NCBI GenBank assembly: GCA_049700435.1
Contig: JBNAVK010000010.1
Span: 1-34,137 of the forward strand
Origin: JAVZLH01 sp049700435
GTDB taxonomy: Archaea > Thermoproteota > Bathyarchaeia > Bathyarchaeales > Bathycorpusculaceae
DNA: 34,137 nt
Reading direction: 5' to 3'
Shown here: piece by piece, positions 8,050-16,153 of the stretch
Layout of the letters: each line of letters opens with the position of its first letter
Position numbering within the stretch: the stretch's first letter is position 1
Made by a program: the position numbers and the translations under genes
The notes under the pieces: model-generated
Seen by the model: only the letters and a program-made list of their open reading frames with translations
Told to the model about the DNA's origin: nothing
The model's database searches: none

Positions 8050-9707
8050 TCACGCTTCATGAAGGGAAAATTTCCAAGTTTTTAGGCAGAAAAATCACGG
8101 TTAAAGAACTTGTTAGGCAACTGCCATGGATAGGCTTCGACATAGAAGAGATTGGCGAAGACTATGTTAAAGTGGAGTACAACCCGAACCGCATAGACTT
8201 CTGCAGCTACGCCGGCGTCGCCAGAGCCCTAAAAGGCTTCATGGAAATGGAAGAGGGCGTTCCAAAATACGAGGCGAAAGAGCCTAAAATCACGCTTTTC
8301 GTGGACGAGGCGGTAGCCAAAGTTAGACCCTTTATGCTCGCAGCATCCGTTTACAATTTGGAGTTAGACGAGGATTCAATTGTTGAATTGATGGATATGC
8401 AAGAGGACCTCCACTGGGGAGTTGGCAGAGACAGAAAGAAGGTTTCTATAGGAATTCATAATTTGGATGTTGTTAAGCCGCCTTTCACCTACACGGCTGT
8501 TGAGCCTACAAGCGTGAAGTTTGTTCCGTTGGGAAAGACTGAAGAAATGAACTTGAAGGAGATTTTGGAGAAACACGAGAAGGGAATAGCCTACCGCCAC
8601 ATAATAGACTGGTCTCCGAAATACCCGCTTCTAATAGACAGGAACGGAGCAGTCTTGTCAATGCCGCCCATAATAAACGGCGAACTAACACGCGTAAGCA
8701 CCAAAACAAAAAATCTGTTTTTGGATGTTACGGGAACAAACTACGAGGCTGTGGAAAAAAGCCTAAACATACTGGCAACAGCCCTAGCCGACATGGGAGG
8801 CACACTGGAAAAGGTTTACGTGAAATACCCAGACAAAACCATCATTTCGCCAAACCTGGAACCCGAAAAAATGACGCTAAGAGTTAGCTACGCAAACAAG
8901 CTTTTGGGTTTGAAGCTTTCAGAGGCAGAAACCATAAAATGCCTACGCAAATGCAGATTGGACGCGAAAAAAGTGGGGAAAGACGTTCTGGAAGTTTCCT
9001 ATCCAGCCTACAGAATCGACATAATGCACGAGGCGGATTTAGTTGAGGAAGTCGCCATAGGCTACGGCTATTACAAGCTTAAGCCCACAATCCCAGCCGC
9101 GATAACCGTTGGAGAACAGCACCCAGCCAACAGACTAGCAAACACTGTCCGCCAAATAATGACTGGTTTAGGATATTTGGAAGTTATGAACTTCACACTT
9201 ACAAACGAACGCCTCCACTACGATTTCATGAGGATGAAGCCACAACAGCCAGTTAAACTAGCCAACCCAGTTTCAAAAGAATATACGATAATGCGGCAGC
9301 TTCTCCTACCATGCTTAGTTAAGAACTTGGCTGAAAACAAACATGAAAGCTTCCCTCAAAGGCTCTTCGAAGTCTCAGACGTCGCCAAAATCAACCTAAA
9401 ACTCGAAACAATGTGCGAAAGAAGGCTTCACGTGGCTGCTGTCTCATCCCATTCAACAGCAAACTTCACAGAGATGAAATCCGCTGTTGAGGCTTTACTC
9501 TCAAATCTGGGCTTGAAGAACTGGCAAATCAAAGCCGCAAAACACCCAAGCTTCTTAGAAGGCAGAACAGCCGCGATACACGCAAAAAACAAGCAAATAG
9601 GCTTTTTAGGCGAAATTCACCCCGAAGTCCTAAACAATTTTGAACTGGAAAACCCAACAGCAGCCTTCGAAATAGACCTAGAAACGCTTATACCAAGAAA
9701 AATCTAG
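8040..9707 (+). CDS. pheT: Phenylalanine-tRNA ligase beta subunit (archaeal, short form)
   Basis: At 555 aa this is the archaeal/eukaryotic beta chain, which lacks the N-terminal EMAP-type tRNA-binding domain of the roughly 800-aa bacterial form. The B3/B4 editing region is recognisable, with RHIIDWSPKYPLLIDRNG and the LFLDVTGTN segment. The B5-like domain contains YPAYRIDIMHEADLVEEVAIGYGY, and the class II-like core follows with NPVSKEYTIMR and LFEVSDVA. The ATG at 8040 lies inside pheS, so translation depends on coupling. A small hairpin, AGGGG-GTAG-CCCCT, just after the stop may mark the transcript end, although no T-run follows. Confidence 0.96.
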   Translation: MPVITLHEGKISKFLGRKITVKELVRQLPWIGFDIEEIGEDYVKVEYNPNRIDFCSYAGVARALKGFMEMEEGVPKYEAKEPKITLFVDEAVAKVRPFMLAASVYNLELDEDSIVELMDMQEDLHWGVGRDRKKVSIGIHNLDVVKPPFTYTAVEPTSVKFVPLGKTEEMNLKEILEKHEKGIAYRHIIDWSPKYPLLIDRNGAVLSMPPIINGELTRVSTKTKNLFLDVTGTNYEAVEKSLNILATALADMGGTLEKVYVKYPDKTIISPNLEPEKMTLRVSYANKLLGLKLSEAETIKCLRKCRLDAKKVGKDVLEVSYPAYRIDIMHEADLVEEVAIGYGYYKLKPTIPAAITVGEQHPANRLANTVRQIMTGLGYLEVMNFTLTNERLHYDFMRMKPQQPVKLANPVSKEYTIMRQLLLPCLVKNLAENKHESFPQRLFEVSDVAKINLKLETMCERRLHVAAVSSHSTANFTEMKSAVEALLSNLGLKNWQIKAAKHPSFLEGRTAAIHAKNKQIGFLGEIHPEVLNNFELENPTAAFEIDLETLIPRKI

Positions 9708-9726
9708 AGGGGGTAGCCCCTATTGG

Positions 9727-9742
9727 TTGATTTTCAAATCAA
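9727..9742. repeat. Perfect inverted repeat TTGATTT-TC-AAATCAA
   Basis: A 7-bp perfect stem with a 2-base loop lies 20 bp after pheT and before the structured RNA region. It could be a transcription end signal or an end hairpin of an insertion element. Confidence 0.5.
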
Positions 9743-9797
9743 AAACACATGAAACAGCAACATTTAACTTAACGCACGCCAAAACTATGATTCGGCA

Positions 9798-9941
9798 ATG
9801 ACCATACAGAGCCTTCCTAACCCCACCGACAAATCCATGCAGACGGACCCAACAAAGGCTAAAACCAATGAAGACGGGTTTACCCAAGCATGGGACACGG
9901 TGGGCGCGGGCGCAAAACCTCCCACGCCGGAGAGAGCTTAA
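9798..9941 (+). pseudogene. Possible C-terminal tail of a TnpB-like protein (relic)
   Basis: An open stretch of 47 codons runs from ATG 9798 to TAA 9939-9941. Its composition is low in hydrophobic residues and rich in Pro, Thr, Lys and Asn, with a segment like TNEDGFTQAWDTVGAGAKP. Many archaeal TnpB proteins of IS200/IS605-type elements end in such a disordered tail that overlaps the start of their guide RNA. No upstream TnpB catalytic or zinc-finger coding remains, so if the call is right this is only the 3' remnant. A small unrelated ORF, or pure RNA sequence that happens to be open, is an equally simple alternative. Confidence 0.3.
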
Positions 9942-10010
9942 CCAAGAGGAGCGTGTGGCTCCACAATGAAGTTAAGTGATAGGTATCGTGGGAAACAAAC
10001 GCCCGCGATA
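9870..10010 (+). ncRNA. Structured RNA-like region, possibly an IS605-family (omega RNA-like) 3' end
   Basis: Within a 365-bp gene-free gap, five paired elements follow each other. GGG-TTTA-CCC is at 9876-9885. GTGGG 9900-9904 pairs with CCCAC 9921-9925. CTTAAC 9937-9942 pairs with GTTAAG 9971-9976, enclosing the perfect hairpin GGAGC-GTGTG-GCTCC (9948-9962). TATCGTGGG 9984-9992 pairs with CCCGCGATA 10002-10010, 9 bp with one G.U. The G+C content is well above the flanks. Such nested stems at the end of a TnpB-like tail resemble reRNA/omega RNA scaffolds, but a stand-alone ncRNA is possible. It does not contain RNase P signature sequences. Confidence 0.45.
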
Positions 10011-10072
10011 ATTTGATTTGCGGAGAAACCGAAAAGATAATTTTGGGAAAAACGTTATTTTAATGGGGAGGT

Positions 10073-10789
10073 ATGCTGTTCGGTTTCAAAGTCTTCATAC
10101 CAATTTTAATTTTAACTTTTGTTGTGGGCTTTTACTTCGCGGGGTTCACACATCTTATTGTATGTCCTAAATGCAACGGTAGCGGTGAAATATGGGGTAA
10201 GTGGTATGATTTCAATCAAGACACATGGGTGCAAGGTTACCGTGAATGCCCGACATGCGGCGGAAGCGGGGAGGTGTGGGTGTACTCTGTTATGAGTATA
10301 GCCCTCCTATCATTTCTTGCTTGCGCCTGTTGTTTCCTCTTGTTTTTTTGCCTAGAATATATCGTTGTATCTATTCAACTTGAAAGAAATCCTTGGGTAA
10401 AAGACGTTAAAGAAATGAGTTTTTGGTTTAATCCAGCATATTTCTTATGGCTTTTTCACGCTAATCGAAAGAGATGGTCTAAGTTTGTCACAGCAACAGC
10501 CTTACTGACTACTGTAATAGTTATCTTAGATTTTGGGCTTGTACTTGCGCCCACATCAACACCCATAACCTTGTGGTTACGCATGACCAACAACGATTTT
10601 TGGAGCGGCTTGCTATTGGGAATAGCTTTATCAATTCCCTTCGCCGTGGCGTGGAACCAAGATTATGAAAAGTTAGCTCCTAGACAAACGGAGATGCCGA
10701 AATCATTCCTAAAAAGATGTGTAAGATGCAACAAAGAAATTCCAATAGCTTCAGAGGAATGCCCATATTGTGGACAAAGACAAACGTAG
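10073..10789 (+). CDS. Membrane protein with DnaJ-type CxxCxGSG fingers and C-terminal zinc ribbon
   Basis: This 238-aa protein has an N-terminal membrane segment (residues 5-28). Two DnaJ-like zinc knuckles follow, CPKCNGSGE and CPTCGGSGEVW, about 30 residues apart. Three further hydrophobic segments come next (about 74-99, 138-158, 176-194), and a C-terminal zinc ribbon has CVRCNKE and CPYCGQR. The order membrane / DnaJ finger / membrane / zinc ribbon is not a family I can name. GGGGAGGT at 10065-10072 touches the ATG, closer than usual, but a stop at 10061-10063 rules out any earlier in-frame start. A role in membrane protein quality control is only a guess from the fingers. Confidence 0.7.
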   Translation: MLFGFKVFIPILILTFVVGFYFAGFTHLIVCPKCNGSGEIWGKWYDFNQDTWVQGYRECPTCGGSGEVWVYSVMSIALLSFLACACCFLLFFCLEYIVVSIQLERNPWVKDVKEMSFWFNPAYFLWLFHANRKRWSKFVTATALLTTVIVILDFGLVLAPTSTPITLWLRMTNNDFWSGLLLGIALSIPFAVAWNQDYEKLAPRQTEMPKSFLKRCVRCNKEIPIASEECPYCGQRQT

Positions 10790-10874
10790 CTTCCCCAGAT
10801 GCACATGCTATACTAACTAAGAAACAACTTTTAAGTTTAGCCTCCGCATAGAATGTTGGAAGGCTTGACGCGGT

Positions 10875-11951
10875 TTGGACATAGAAACAAAGATTGACTT
10901 AATCAAGAAACCGCCAACCGAGGAAATTCTAGTTGAAAGCGAGTTAAGGGAGCTTCTAGAAATCAACGAGCACCCAGGACATTACATAGGATTTGAAATC
11001 TCCGGCTTATTGCATTTGGGAAACCTCGTTATTTCCGGGTTTAAAATAAACGATTTCTTAAAGGCTGGAGTGAGATGCCAAGTTTACTTGGCGGACTGGC
11101 ACAGCTTCATAAATGACAAGATGGGCGGAGACTGGAACAAAATTTTAATGGCAGCAAAATATTACGAGAAAGCGTTCAAATTTTTCTGTCCAGGAGTGAA
11201 AATTGTTTTAGGCTCTGAATTATACCACGGTAACAATGAGTATTGGCGGGACCTCATCCGCTTCGCTAAGCACATGACGATTGCAAGAAGCAGACGGTGC
11301 ATGACGATAATGGGAAGAAGCGAATTTGAAAAACTCGACCTATCCCAATATTTTTACGCGCCAATGCAAGCAGTCGACGTGAAGACAATAGGCGCCGACA
11401 TCCCCCACGGCGGAATGGACCAACGCAAGGCACATGTTTTAGCAAGGGAAATCTTTCCAAAAATGGGATGGAAAAAGCCGGTGGCTGTTCACCACCACCT
11501 CTTGATGGGAATAGCCAAACCAGTCACGCTTAAAGCGAGAACGAAGCTTGAGCAGGTTGAGGCAAGCAAAATGAGTAAATCAAAACCTTGGACAGCTATA
11601 TTCATCCACGACAGCGAAGAGGAGATAAAAATGAAACTGCAAAAGGCATGGTGCCCAGAAAGACAGACAGAATTTAACCCAATACTGGAAATAGCAAAGC
11701 ACGTGATATTCCATGAAAGAGAAACATTCGAAATAGAAAGACCAGCAAAGTTCGGCGGCACACTGCGTTTCCAAAATTATGAAGAGCTGGAAAGGGAATA
11801 CAGCCAAGGAAAAGTCCACCCCCAAGACTTGAAAAACGCTGTAGCTAAAGAGTTGGCTAAAATCTTGGAGCCAATCAGAAAATACTTTGAAACAGACAAA
11901 GAAGCAAAAGAATGCTTAAACGTTGTAAAAAGCTTTGAAGTTTCAAGGTAA
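10875..11951 (+). CDS. tyrS: Tyrosine-tRNA ligase (archaeal TyrRS)
   Basis: This 358-aa class I synthetase charges tRNA-Tyr. GLLHLGN (about residues 44-50) is the HIGH-type signature and SKMSKSK (231-237) is the second signature. Segment YLADWHSFIND and the downstream MDQRKAH are typical of archaeal TyrRS rather than TrpRS. The start is TTG at 10875, with no in-frame ATG or GTG nearby. GGAAGG at 10858-10863 may be the ribosome-binding site, and a TATA-like CTTTTAAGT lies at 10828-10836. The gene stops 4 bp before the preferred start of the UPF0292 gene, so tyrS probably leads an operon that continues towards dnaG. Confidence 0.93.
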   Translation: MDIETKIDLIKKPPTEEILVESELRELLEINEHPGHYIGFEISGLLHLGNLVISGFKINDFLKAGVRCQVYLADWHSFINDKMGGDWNKILMAAKYYEKAFKFFCPGVKIVLGSELYHGNNEYWRDLIRFAKHMTIARSRRCMTIMGRSEFEKLDLSQYFYAPMQAVDVKTIGADIPHGGMDQRKAHVLAREIFPKMGWKKPVAVHHHLLMGIAKPVTLKARTKLEQVEASKMSKSKPWTAIFIHDSEEEIKMKLQKAWCPERQTEFNPILEIAKHVIFHERETFEIERPAKFGGTLRFQNYEELEREYSQGKVHPQDLKNAVAKELAKILEPIRKYFETDKEAKECLNVVKSFEVSR

Positions 11952-11955
11952 AAAC

Positions 11956-12372
11956 TTGTCAACCCATCTTAAAGAGAAAGAGGAAAAAATTCTCAAAATA
12001 TTAGAGCAGTTAGCCGAGGAAAACGCGAAAGGAACCCCTATAATTGTGGAAGGAAAAAACGACATAACAACGTTAAGAGCTCTAGGCATTAAAGGAAAAC
12101 TCTTATCAGCAAAAACAGGCGGAAAATCCCTGCTGGAAACAGTTTCTGAAATAGAAAAACAAGGGTCAAAAGAAGTTATCCTCCTACTGGATTTTGACAG
12201 ACGAGGAAAAGAGTTGACGAAAAGACTAAAACAACAACTGGAGAAAACTGGAATAAACCCGAACTTGTCGTTTTGGCGTGAACTTTCGTTGCTTGTCAGT
12301 AGAGAAGTTAAGGATGTTGAAGGATTAGCCGCTTACATGGAAAACTTAAAGAGGAAGATTTGTAATTCATAA
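11956..12372 (+). CDS. UPF0292 small Toprim-domain protein
   Basis: This small Toprim protein has the first acidic motif in GTPIIVEGKNDITTLRALGI and the DxD-type motif in LLLDFDRRG. These match UPF0292, a stand-alone archaeal Toprim family related to DnaG and RNase M5. Its activity is unknown, but a nucleic-acid cleavage or ligation role is expected from the fold. I prefer TTG at 11956, giving STHLKEKEEKIL after the initiator, because AGGT at 11947-11950 precedes it. TTG at 11935 would add seven residues and overlap tyrS. Its position directly before dnaG is a recurrent archaeal association as I remember it. Confidence 0.85.
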   Translation: MSTHLKEKEEKILKILEQLAEENAKGTPIIVEGKNDITTLRALGIKGKLLSAKTGGKSLLETVSEIEKQGSKEVILLLDFDRRGKELTKRLKQQLEKTGINPNLSFWRELSLLVSREVKDVEGLAAYMENLKRKICNS

Positions 12373-12390
12373 AAGTAATATAGAGTAATG

Positions 12391-12470
12391 GTCAACTGCA
12401 GAGTTGACGGTGTTGAGAGCGATTCTCTCATCACATAATTGAAACTAACCTAGCATAATAGTAGGAGGTG
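12391..12470 (+). promoter_or_regulatory. Two hairpins and a strong RBS in the dnaG leader
   Basis: GTCAACT 12391-12397 pairs perfectly with AGTTGAC 12402-12408. TGAGAG 12414-12419 pairs with CTCTCA 12425-12430. An unusually complete ribosome-binding sequence AGGAGGTG lies at 12463-12470. The hairpins could end the upstream transcript or regulate dnaG. Confidence 0.5.
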
Positions 12471-12477
12471 CACGCTT

Positions 12478-13620
12478 ACGGGTTCATCACAAGCGTTTAC
12501 CGTAAAGTATGTCATACATGCAAAATTCGAAATAGAAGGAGTAGTTGAAAAACCAGACGTTATAGGAGCGGTTTTCGGGCAAACAGAAGGACTTTTCGGA
12601 CCAGAACTCGACCTAAGAGAACTGCAAAAATCAGGGAGAATCGGAAGAATAGAAATCGAGCTTCACTCCAAAAATGACAGAACAACAGGCACAATAACAA
12701 TTCCAACAAGCATGGACAGAGTCTCCACAGCCCTAATCGCGGCAAGCATAGAAAGCATAAACCGCGTTGGACCATGTGCCGCAAAAGTAATCCTAGAAAA
12801 AATTGAGGACGTGAGAGAAGCCAGAAGAAAAGCAATAATCGACAGAGCCAAGGAAATTCTGCACAAGTGGACAATTGAGGCAATGCCATCCGTCGACGAA
12901 GTCTTCAGAGAGGTCGCAGAAACCCTCAAAGTTGCAAAAGTTGAAAAATACGGACCGGAAGAATTGTCCGCGGGACCAGAAATTGACAGTTCAAAGGAAA
13001 TCATATTAGTTGAGGGCAGAGCAGATGTGATAAACCTCATGCGGTGCGGGTTGCTTAATGTAATAGCTATGGAGGGAGCCAAGGTTCCAGAAACAATAAA
13101 GAAACTTTGCAAGGAAAAGGAGGCAACAGCCTTCCTCGACGGCGATAGAGGCGGAGACCTCATTCTAAAAGAGCTTCTGCAAGTTACAAATGTGAAGTAT
13201 GTTGCAAGGGCGCCTAGAGGAATGGAAGTTGAAGAGCTAAATTGCAAGGAAATTTTTGAATCCCTCGCAGCCAAGGTTCCAGTTGAAGAACTTTTCAAAC
13301 CAAAAAGGGAAAAGCTTAAACTGGAATTTCCAAAAGAGGTTGTTCAAACAATCAAGGAACTGGAAGGGACATTGGAGGCTGTTCTTCTAAACGATAAGCT
13401 GGAGCAGATAGAACGGTTGCCTGTAAGCCAACTAGCTGAAAGACTCCAGCAAATAGAAGGCGTAGACACAATTATTTTTGACGGCATCATAACACAGAGG
13501 ATAGTTGATGTTGCCAGCGAGAAAAACATAAAAACAATTATTGCATCCCGCATTTCGGAAGCAGTAAAATCGCCATTAAACGTCCAACTTATAACGTTCT
13601 CAGAGGTCGCCGGAAGCTAG
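12478..13620 (+). CDS. dnaG: DnaG-type primase (archaeal), start codon apparently ACG
   Basis: Archaeal DnaG has a Toprim core and associates with the exosome. The Toprim motifs are ILVEGRAD and FLDGDRGGD. The conserved N-terminal domain (VKYVIHAKFEIEG, AVFGQTEGLFG, RELQKSGRIGRI) lies upstream of the first in-frame ATG at 12712, so that ATG would remove about 78 conserved residues. The frame is open back to a TAG at 12451 but has no ATG, GTG or TTG before 12712. ACG at 12478 is 7 bases after AGGAGGTG and one base change from ATG, so I place the start there (380 aa). The 3' end overlaps polB by 4 bp in CTAG. Confidence 0.9.
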   Translation, partial: TGSSQAFTVKYVIHAKFEIEGVVEKPDVIGAVFGQTEGLFGPELDLRELQKSGRIGRIEIELHSKNDRTTGTITIPTSMDRVSTALIAASIESINRVGPCAAKVILEKIEDVREARRKAIIDRAKEILHKWTIEAMPSVDEVFREVAETLKVAKVEKYGPEELSAGPEIDSSKEIILVEGRADVINLMRCGLLNVIAMEGAKVPETIKKLCKEKEATAFLDGDRGGDLILKELLQVTNVKYVARAPRGMEVEELNCKEIFESLAAKVPVEELFKPKREKLKLEFPKEVVQTIKELEGTLEAVLLNDKLEQIERLPVSQLAERLQQIEGVDTIIFDGIITQRIVDVASEKNIKTIIASRISEAVKSPLNVQLITFSEVAGS

Positions 13621-16001
13621 GCGCCGAAAAAGTCTGTAAGCCTTCTAACTTCCTTCTCCTCAACAGTTGAGGTTAGCAGTTGTTCCTCAGTTATATCGAA
13701 GCACTCAAGAATCCTAGCGGCAGCGGGCACAACTTGCTTTGTTACATAATATTCTATGTCAACCTCGTCATAGGAAGCGAACATGCATGGTTTAACTCTC
13801 TCATATAAGCGTCCGCTGCCAGCAACAACAACATATCCCACTTTGTCGCCAACCGTAAGCTTCCAACCCTTCTCCGCCAACATCTTCGCAGCCTCGACAT
13901 GTGAAGCCCTAACCTCATATTCTTCCGGAGGCTTTGTCAACGTTTTCCAAATTATTAAATCACGGTAGGGAACGCGCTTCTGCCTAAGTTCATAAATGAA
14001 TTGCTGCACAAACTTTGCAGCCTTCCTCGGCGACTGCTCTTTCAAAATAATTTCAAGAACCTTTTCTTGAACGTTTTTTGCCACAACAGCCCAGTCTCCG
14101 CGAATAACCTCTAAACCAACAATGTCAAGCCTTCCATCCGGAAGCAGCCCAGCGTAACGCTTTTTTGCTTCGGTAAAGAAAATCCGCACGTAAACTTTGT
14201 CAGGCTTAATTTCTAACCCAAGTTTCTCTTCAATTTCTCTTGAGAATTTCTCGACCTTTTCAGGTTCATGTCTTATAAATATGCTGTCCGTGTCGCCGTA
14301 AACAACCTTCAACCCCCACTTTTTGGCAATTTCAATGGTTGTTAGAATTGTGTGCCTTCCCCACGCTGTTGCGGCTTCAGCAACGGGCTTAATGTACCAC
14401 CTTGCCCCAATCCATCCAGCATAACCGTAAGAGGCGTTGGTTATAACCTTAACAGCCTTTTGGCGAGCATCTAAAACACGATGTTCAACGCTTCCAAGAG
14501 GAACAGCTTTCATCTTTGAACGAATTTCGTTTCGAACATTGATGAGGTAAGATAAAACCTCTTTGTAAAATCCGGAAGGCTCCCTTCGAAACTTGTGCTT
14601 AACCTCTGGAGCCTCATAAACCCCGCATGGTGGAATGGGCTCTTTCGGCGAAACATAAGTGTCTGGAGACAGGTTGTAGGTTATCATTATGTTTGGGTAC
14701 ATTGCCGCAAAATCCAGAACAGCGATGTTCTCGTGGAGACCAGGTTCCGGGCTTAGCACTATGGCTCCAGCATAGGGGCGGTAAGGTTGCTCTATCCTTT
14801 TTGGTATTAGTTCGCCTATTTTTTGGGCGTGTTTTATCAGGAACCATTCAACCCTGAAGCCTACGGCTGCTGTCCCAACATGGTCGAGGGGCAGCCCAAC
14901 AAGGCTTGAAAGTTGCATGGCAAAATCCATTATGGATTCGGTTATTCCCATTATGCAACGGGTGTTATCCATTGAAAACTTTTTCAGGATTTCCCTTTTC
15001 TCTCGGTTATCCCAGTAATCCGCGAAATCTATATCATCAATTATTATACGTTCCCCAATTTTCATTACACCTAAATAATCCGCCAAATTCTCAAGAGTTT
15101 TAATTTTAACCTCTGGAAACTCGTCTGCAAAGTCAAATATATCCATGTTGGCGCGTCCAGTCAGCGAAACATGTCCGTAAACGCTTGTGTGCGGTTCGGT
15201 TCTTGCTCTATCAACCGTTAAGCGTAATCCAAGTTTTTTACATCTCTCTTTCAGGTACTGCCAGTCCATTCTATTAACGCCATACCCGACAATTATGTCT
15301 GGATCGACGCTTCGAACATAACTTATGAAAGACTCCAGAAGTTGCTTGTCGCTTTTGTTTTCGTCCGCCAGAAACTGCCTTTGTTCACCAGTGTTTGTTG
15401 CCGCAGAAACTATAACAACCGGGTTTCTATCTGGTTTGGGGGAGCCTTCACGGCTGTAGCATACTGTTGAAAACCCTAGAATCCTCAATTGCGGGGTTTC
15501 AGCTTCTTCAACAAATTTTGGCGATGTCTTCGCTGCGTAAATTTTGTCGACTTGAACATTTATTTTGTTTGTTTCCTCAGCAACTTCAACTTCGTGCCAT
15601 CCGCACGGGACGATGTTGTTGTCGATTAGATAACGCATGGAATATCGAATATCGTCTTCGAGGCACTCCTTAACCCCTTCGAGTTTTCGAAAGGCTTTAG
15701 CGTATTTCGGTATTAATTCAGGGTTCTGGCAGTAAACTTTCACGGCTTTAACTGGTTTTCCGAAGAATTTTTTATTCACGACCTCAAGTTTTACGATAAA
15801 TGGATGATGCCCCCTTTCAATTTCCCTCACAACCTTAGCAGTGTCAAACCCTTCTTCAACAGCAACATAAAAGTAAGCAAGAAAATTTCTATCAATAACA
15901 AGCACTCTTTCCCCAGAGTCTCTAATGCCCCAAAGCCAAATCTCGGGTGCTCCGTTTTTAACTTCGTAGTTCACGTCTAAAAGCCAAAACCTAACCTTCA
16001 T
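13617..16001 (-). CDS. polB: Family B DNA polymerase with degenerate exonuclease motifs
   Basis: The polymerase site is intact: motif A DFAAMYPNI (436-444 of the TTG-start reading), motif B KVITNASYGY (524-533), motif C YGDTDS (574-579) and KKRY (619-622). The proofreading domain is present but eroded. Exo I, normally FDIE, reads FSTV (183-186). The Asn of Exo II is Gly, in YGVNRMDW. The Tyr of Exo III is Phe, in KFSMD. Only the second and third Asp remain, so 3'-5' exonuclease activity is unlikely. ATG at 16001 (MKVRFWLLDV) is a more natural start than TTG at 16019. The gene is convergent with dnaG, sharing CTAG. It could be a second, non-proofreading PolB rather than the main replicase. Confidence 0.93.
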   Translation of the reverse strand: MKVRFWLLDVNYEVKNGAPEIWLWGIRDSGERVLVIDRNFLAYFYVAVEEGFDTAKVVREIERGHHPFIVKLEVVNKKFFGKPVKAVKVYCQNPELIPKYAKAFRKLEGVKECLEDDIRYSMRYLIDNNIVPCGWHEVEVAEETNKINVQVDKIYAAKTSPKFVEEAETPQLRILGFSTVCYSREGSPKPDRNPVVIVSAATNTGEQRQFLADENKSDKQLLESFISYVRSVDPDIIVGYGVNRMDWQYLKERCKKLGLRLTVDRARTEPHTSVYGHVSLTGRANMDIFDFADEFPEVKIKTLENLADYLGVMKIGERIIIDDIDFADYWDNREKREILKKFSMDNTRCIMGITESIMDFAMQLSSLVGLPLDHVGTAAVGFRVEWFLIKHAQKIGELIPKRIEQPYRPYAGAIVLSPEPGLHENIAVLDFAAMYPNIMITYNLSPDTYVSPKEPIPPCGVYEAPEVKHKFRREPSGFYKEVLSYLINVRNEIRSKMKAVPLGSVEHRVLDARQKAVKVITNASYGYAGWIGARWYIKPVAEAATAWGRHTILTTIEIAKKWGLKVVYGDTDSIFIRHEPEKVEKFSREIEEKLGLEIKPDKVYVRIFFTEAKKRYAGLLPDGRLDIVGLEVIRGDWAVVAKNVQEKVLEIILKEQSPRKAAKFVQQFIYELRQKRVPYRDLIIWKTLTKPPEEYEVRASHVEAAKMLAEKGWKLTVGDKVGYVVVAGSGRLYERVKPCMFASYDEVDIEYYVTKQVVPAAARILECFDITEEQLLTSTVEEKEVRRLTDFFGA

Positions 16002-16153
16002 GAGTGTTCCCGTTCCCAACTATCTAATGTTGTTAAACAAAGTTTTTGAATTCTTCGCTAAAATCGCCGCTCGTTTTGTCTGCGCCCCTAAATAGGTGCA
16101 AATGGACTCGTAATAAATAAGGTTTAAGTAATTTTTGCCACTCACCACAGCGT

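Noticed and set aside
9870..10010. RNase P RNA in the structured gap
   Set aside because: The universally conserved P4 sequences (AGGAAAGTCC-like and ACAGAA-like) are absent, and the length is short.
12712..13620. dnaG starting at ATG 12712
   Set aside because: It would cut about 78 residues of the conserved N-terminal domain, which is encoded in frame just upstream behind a perfect ribosome-binding site.
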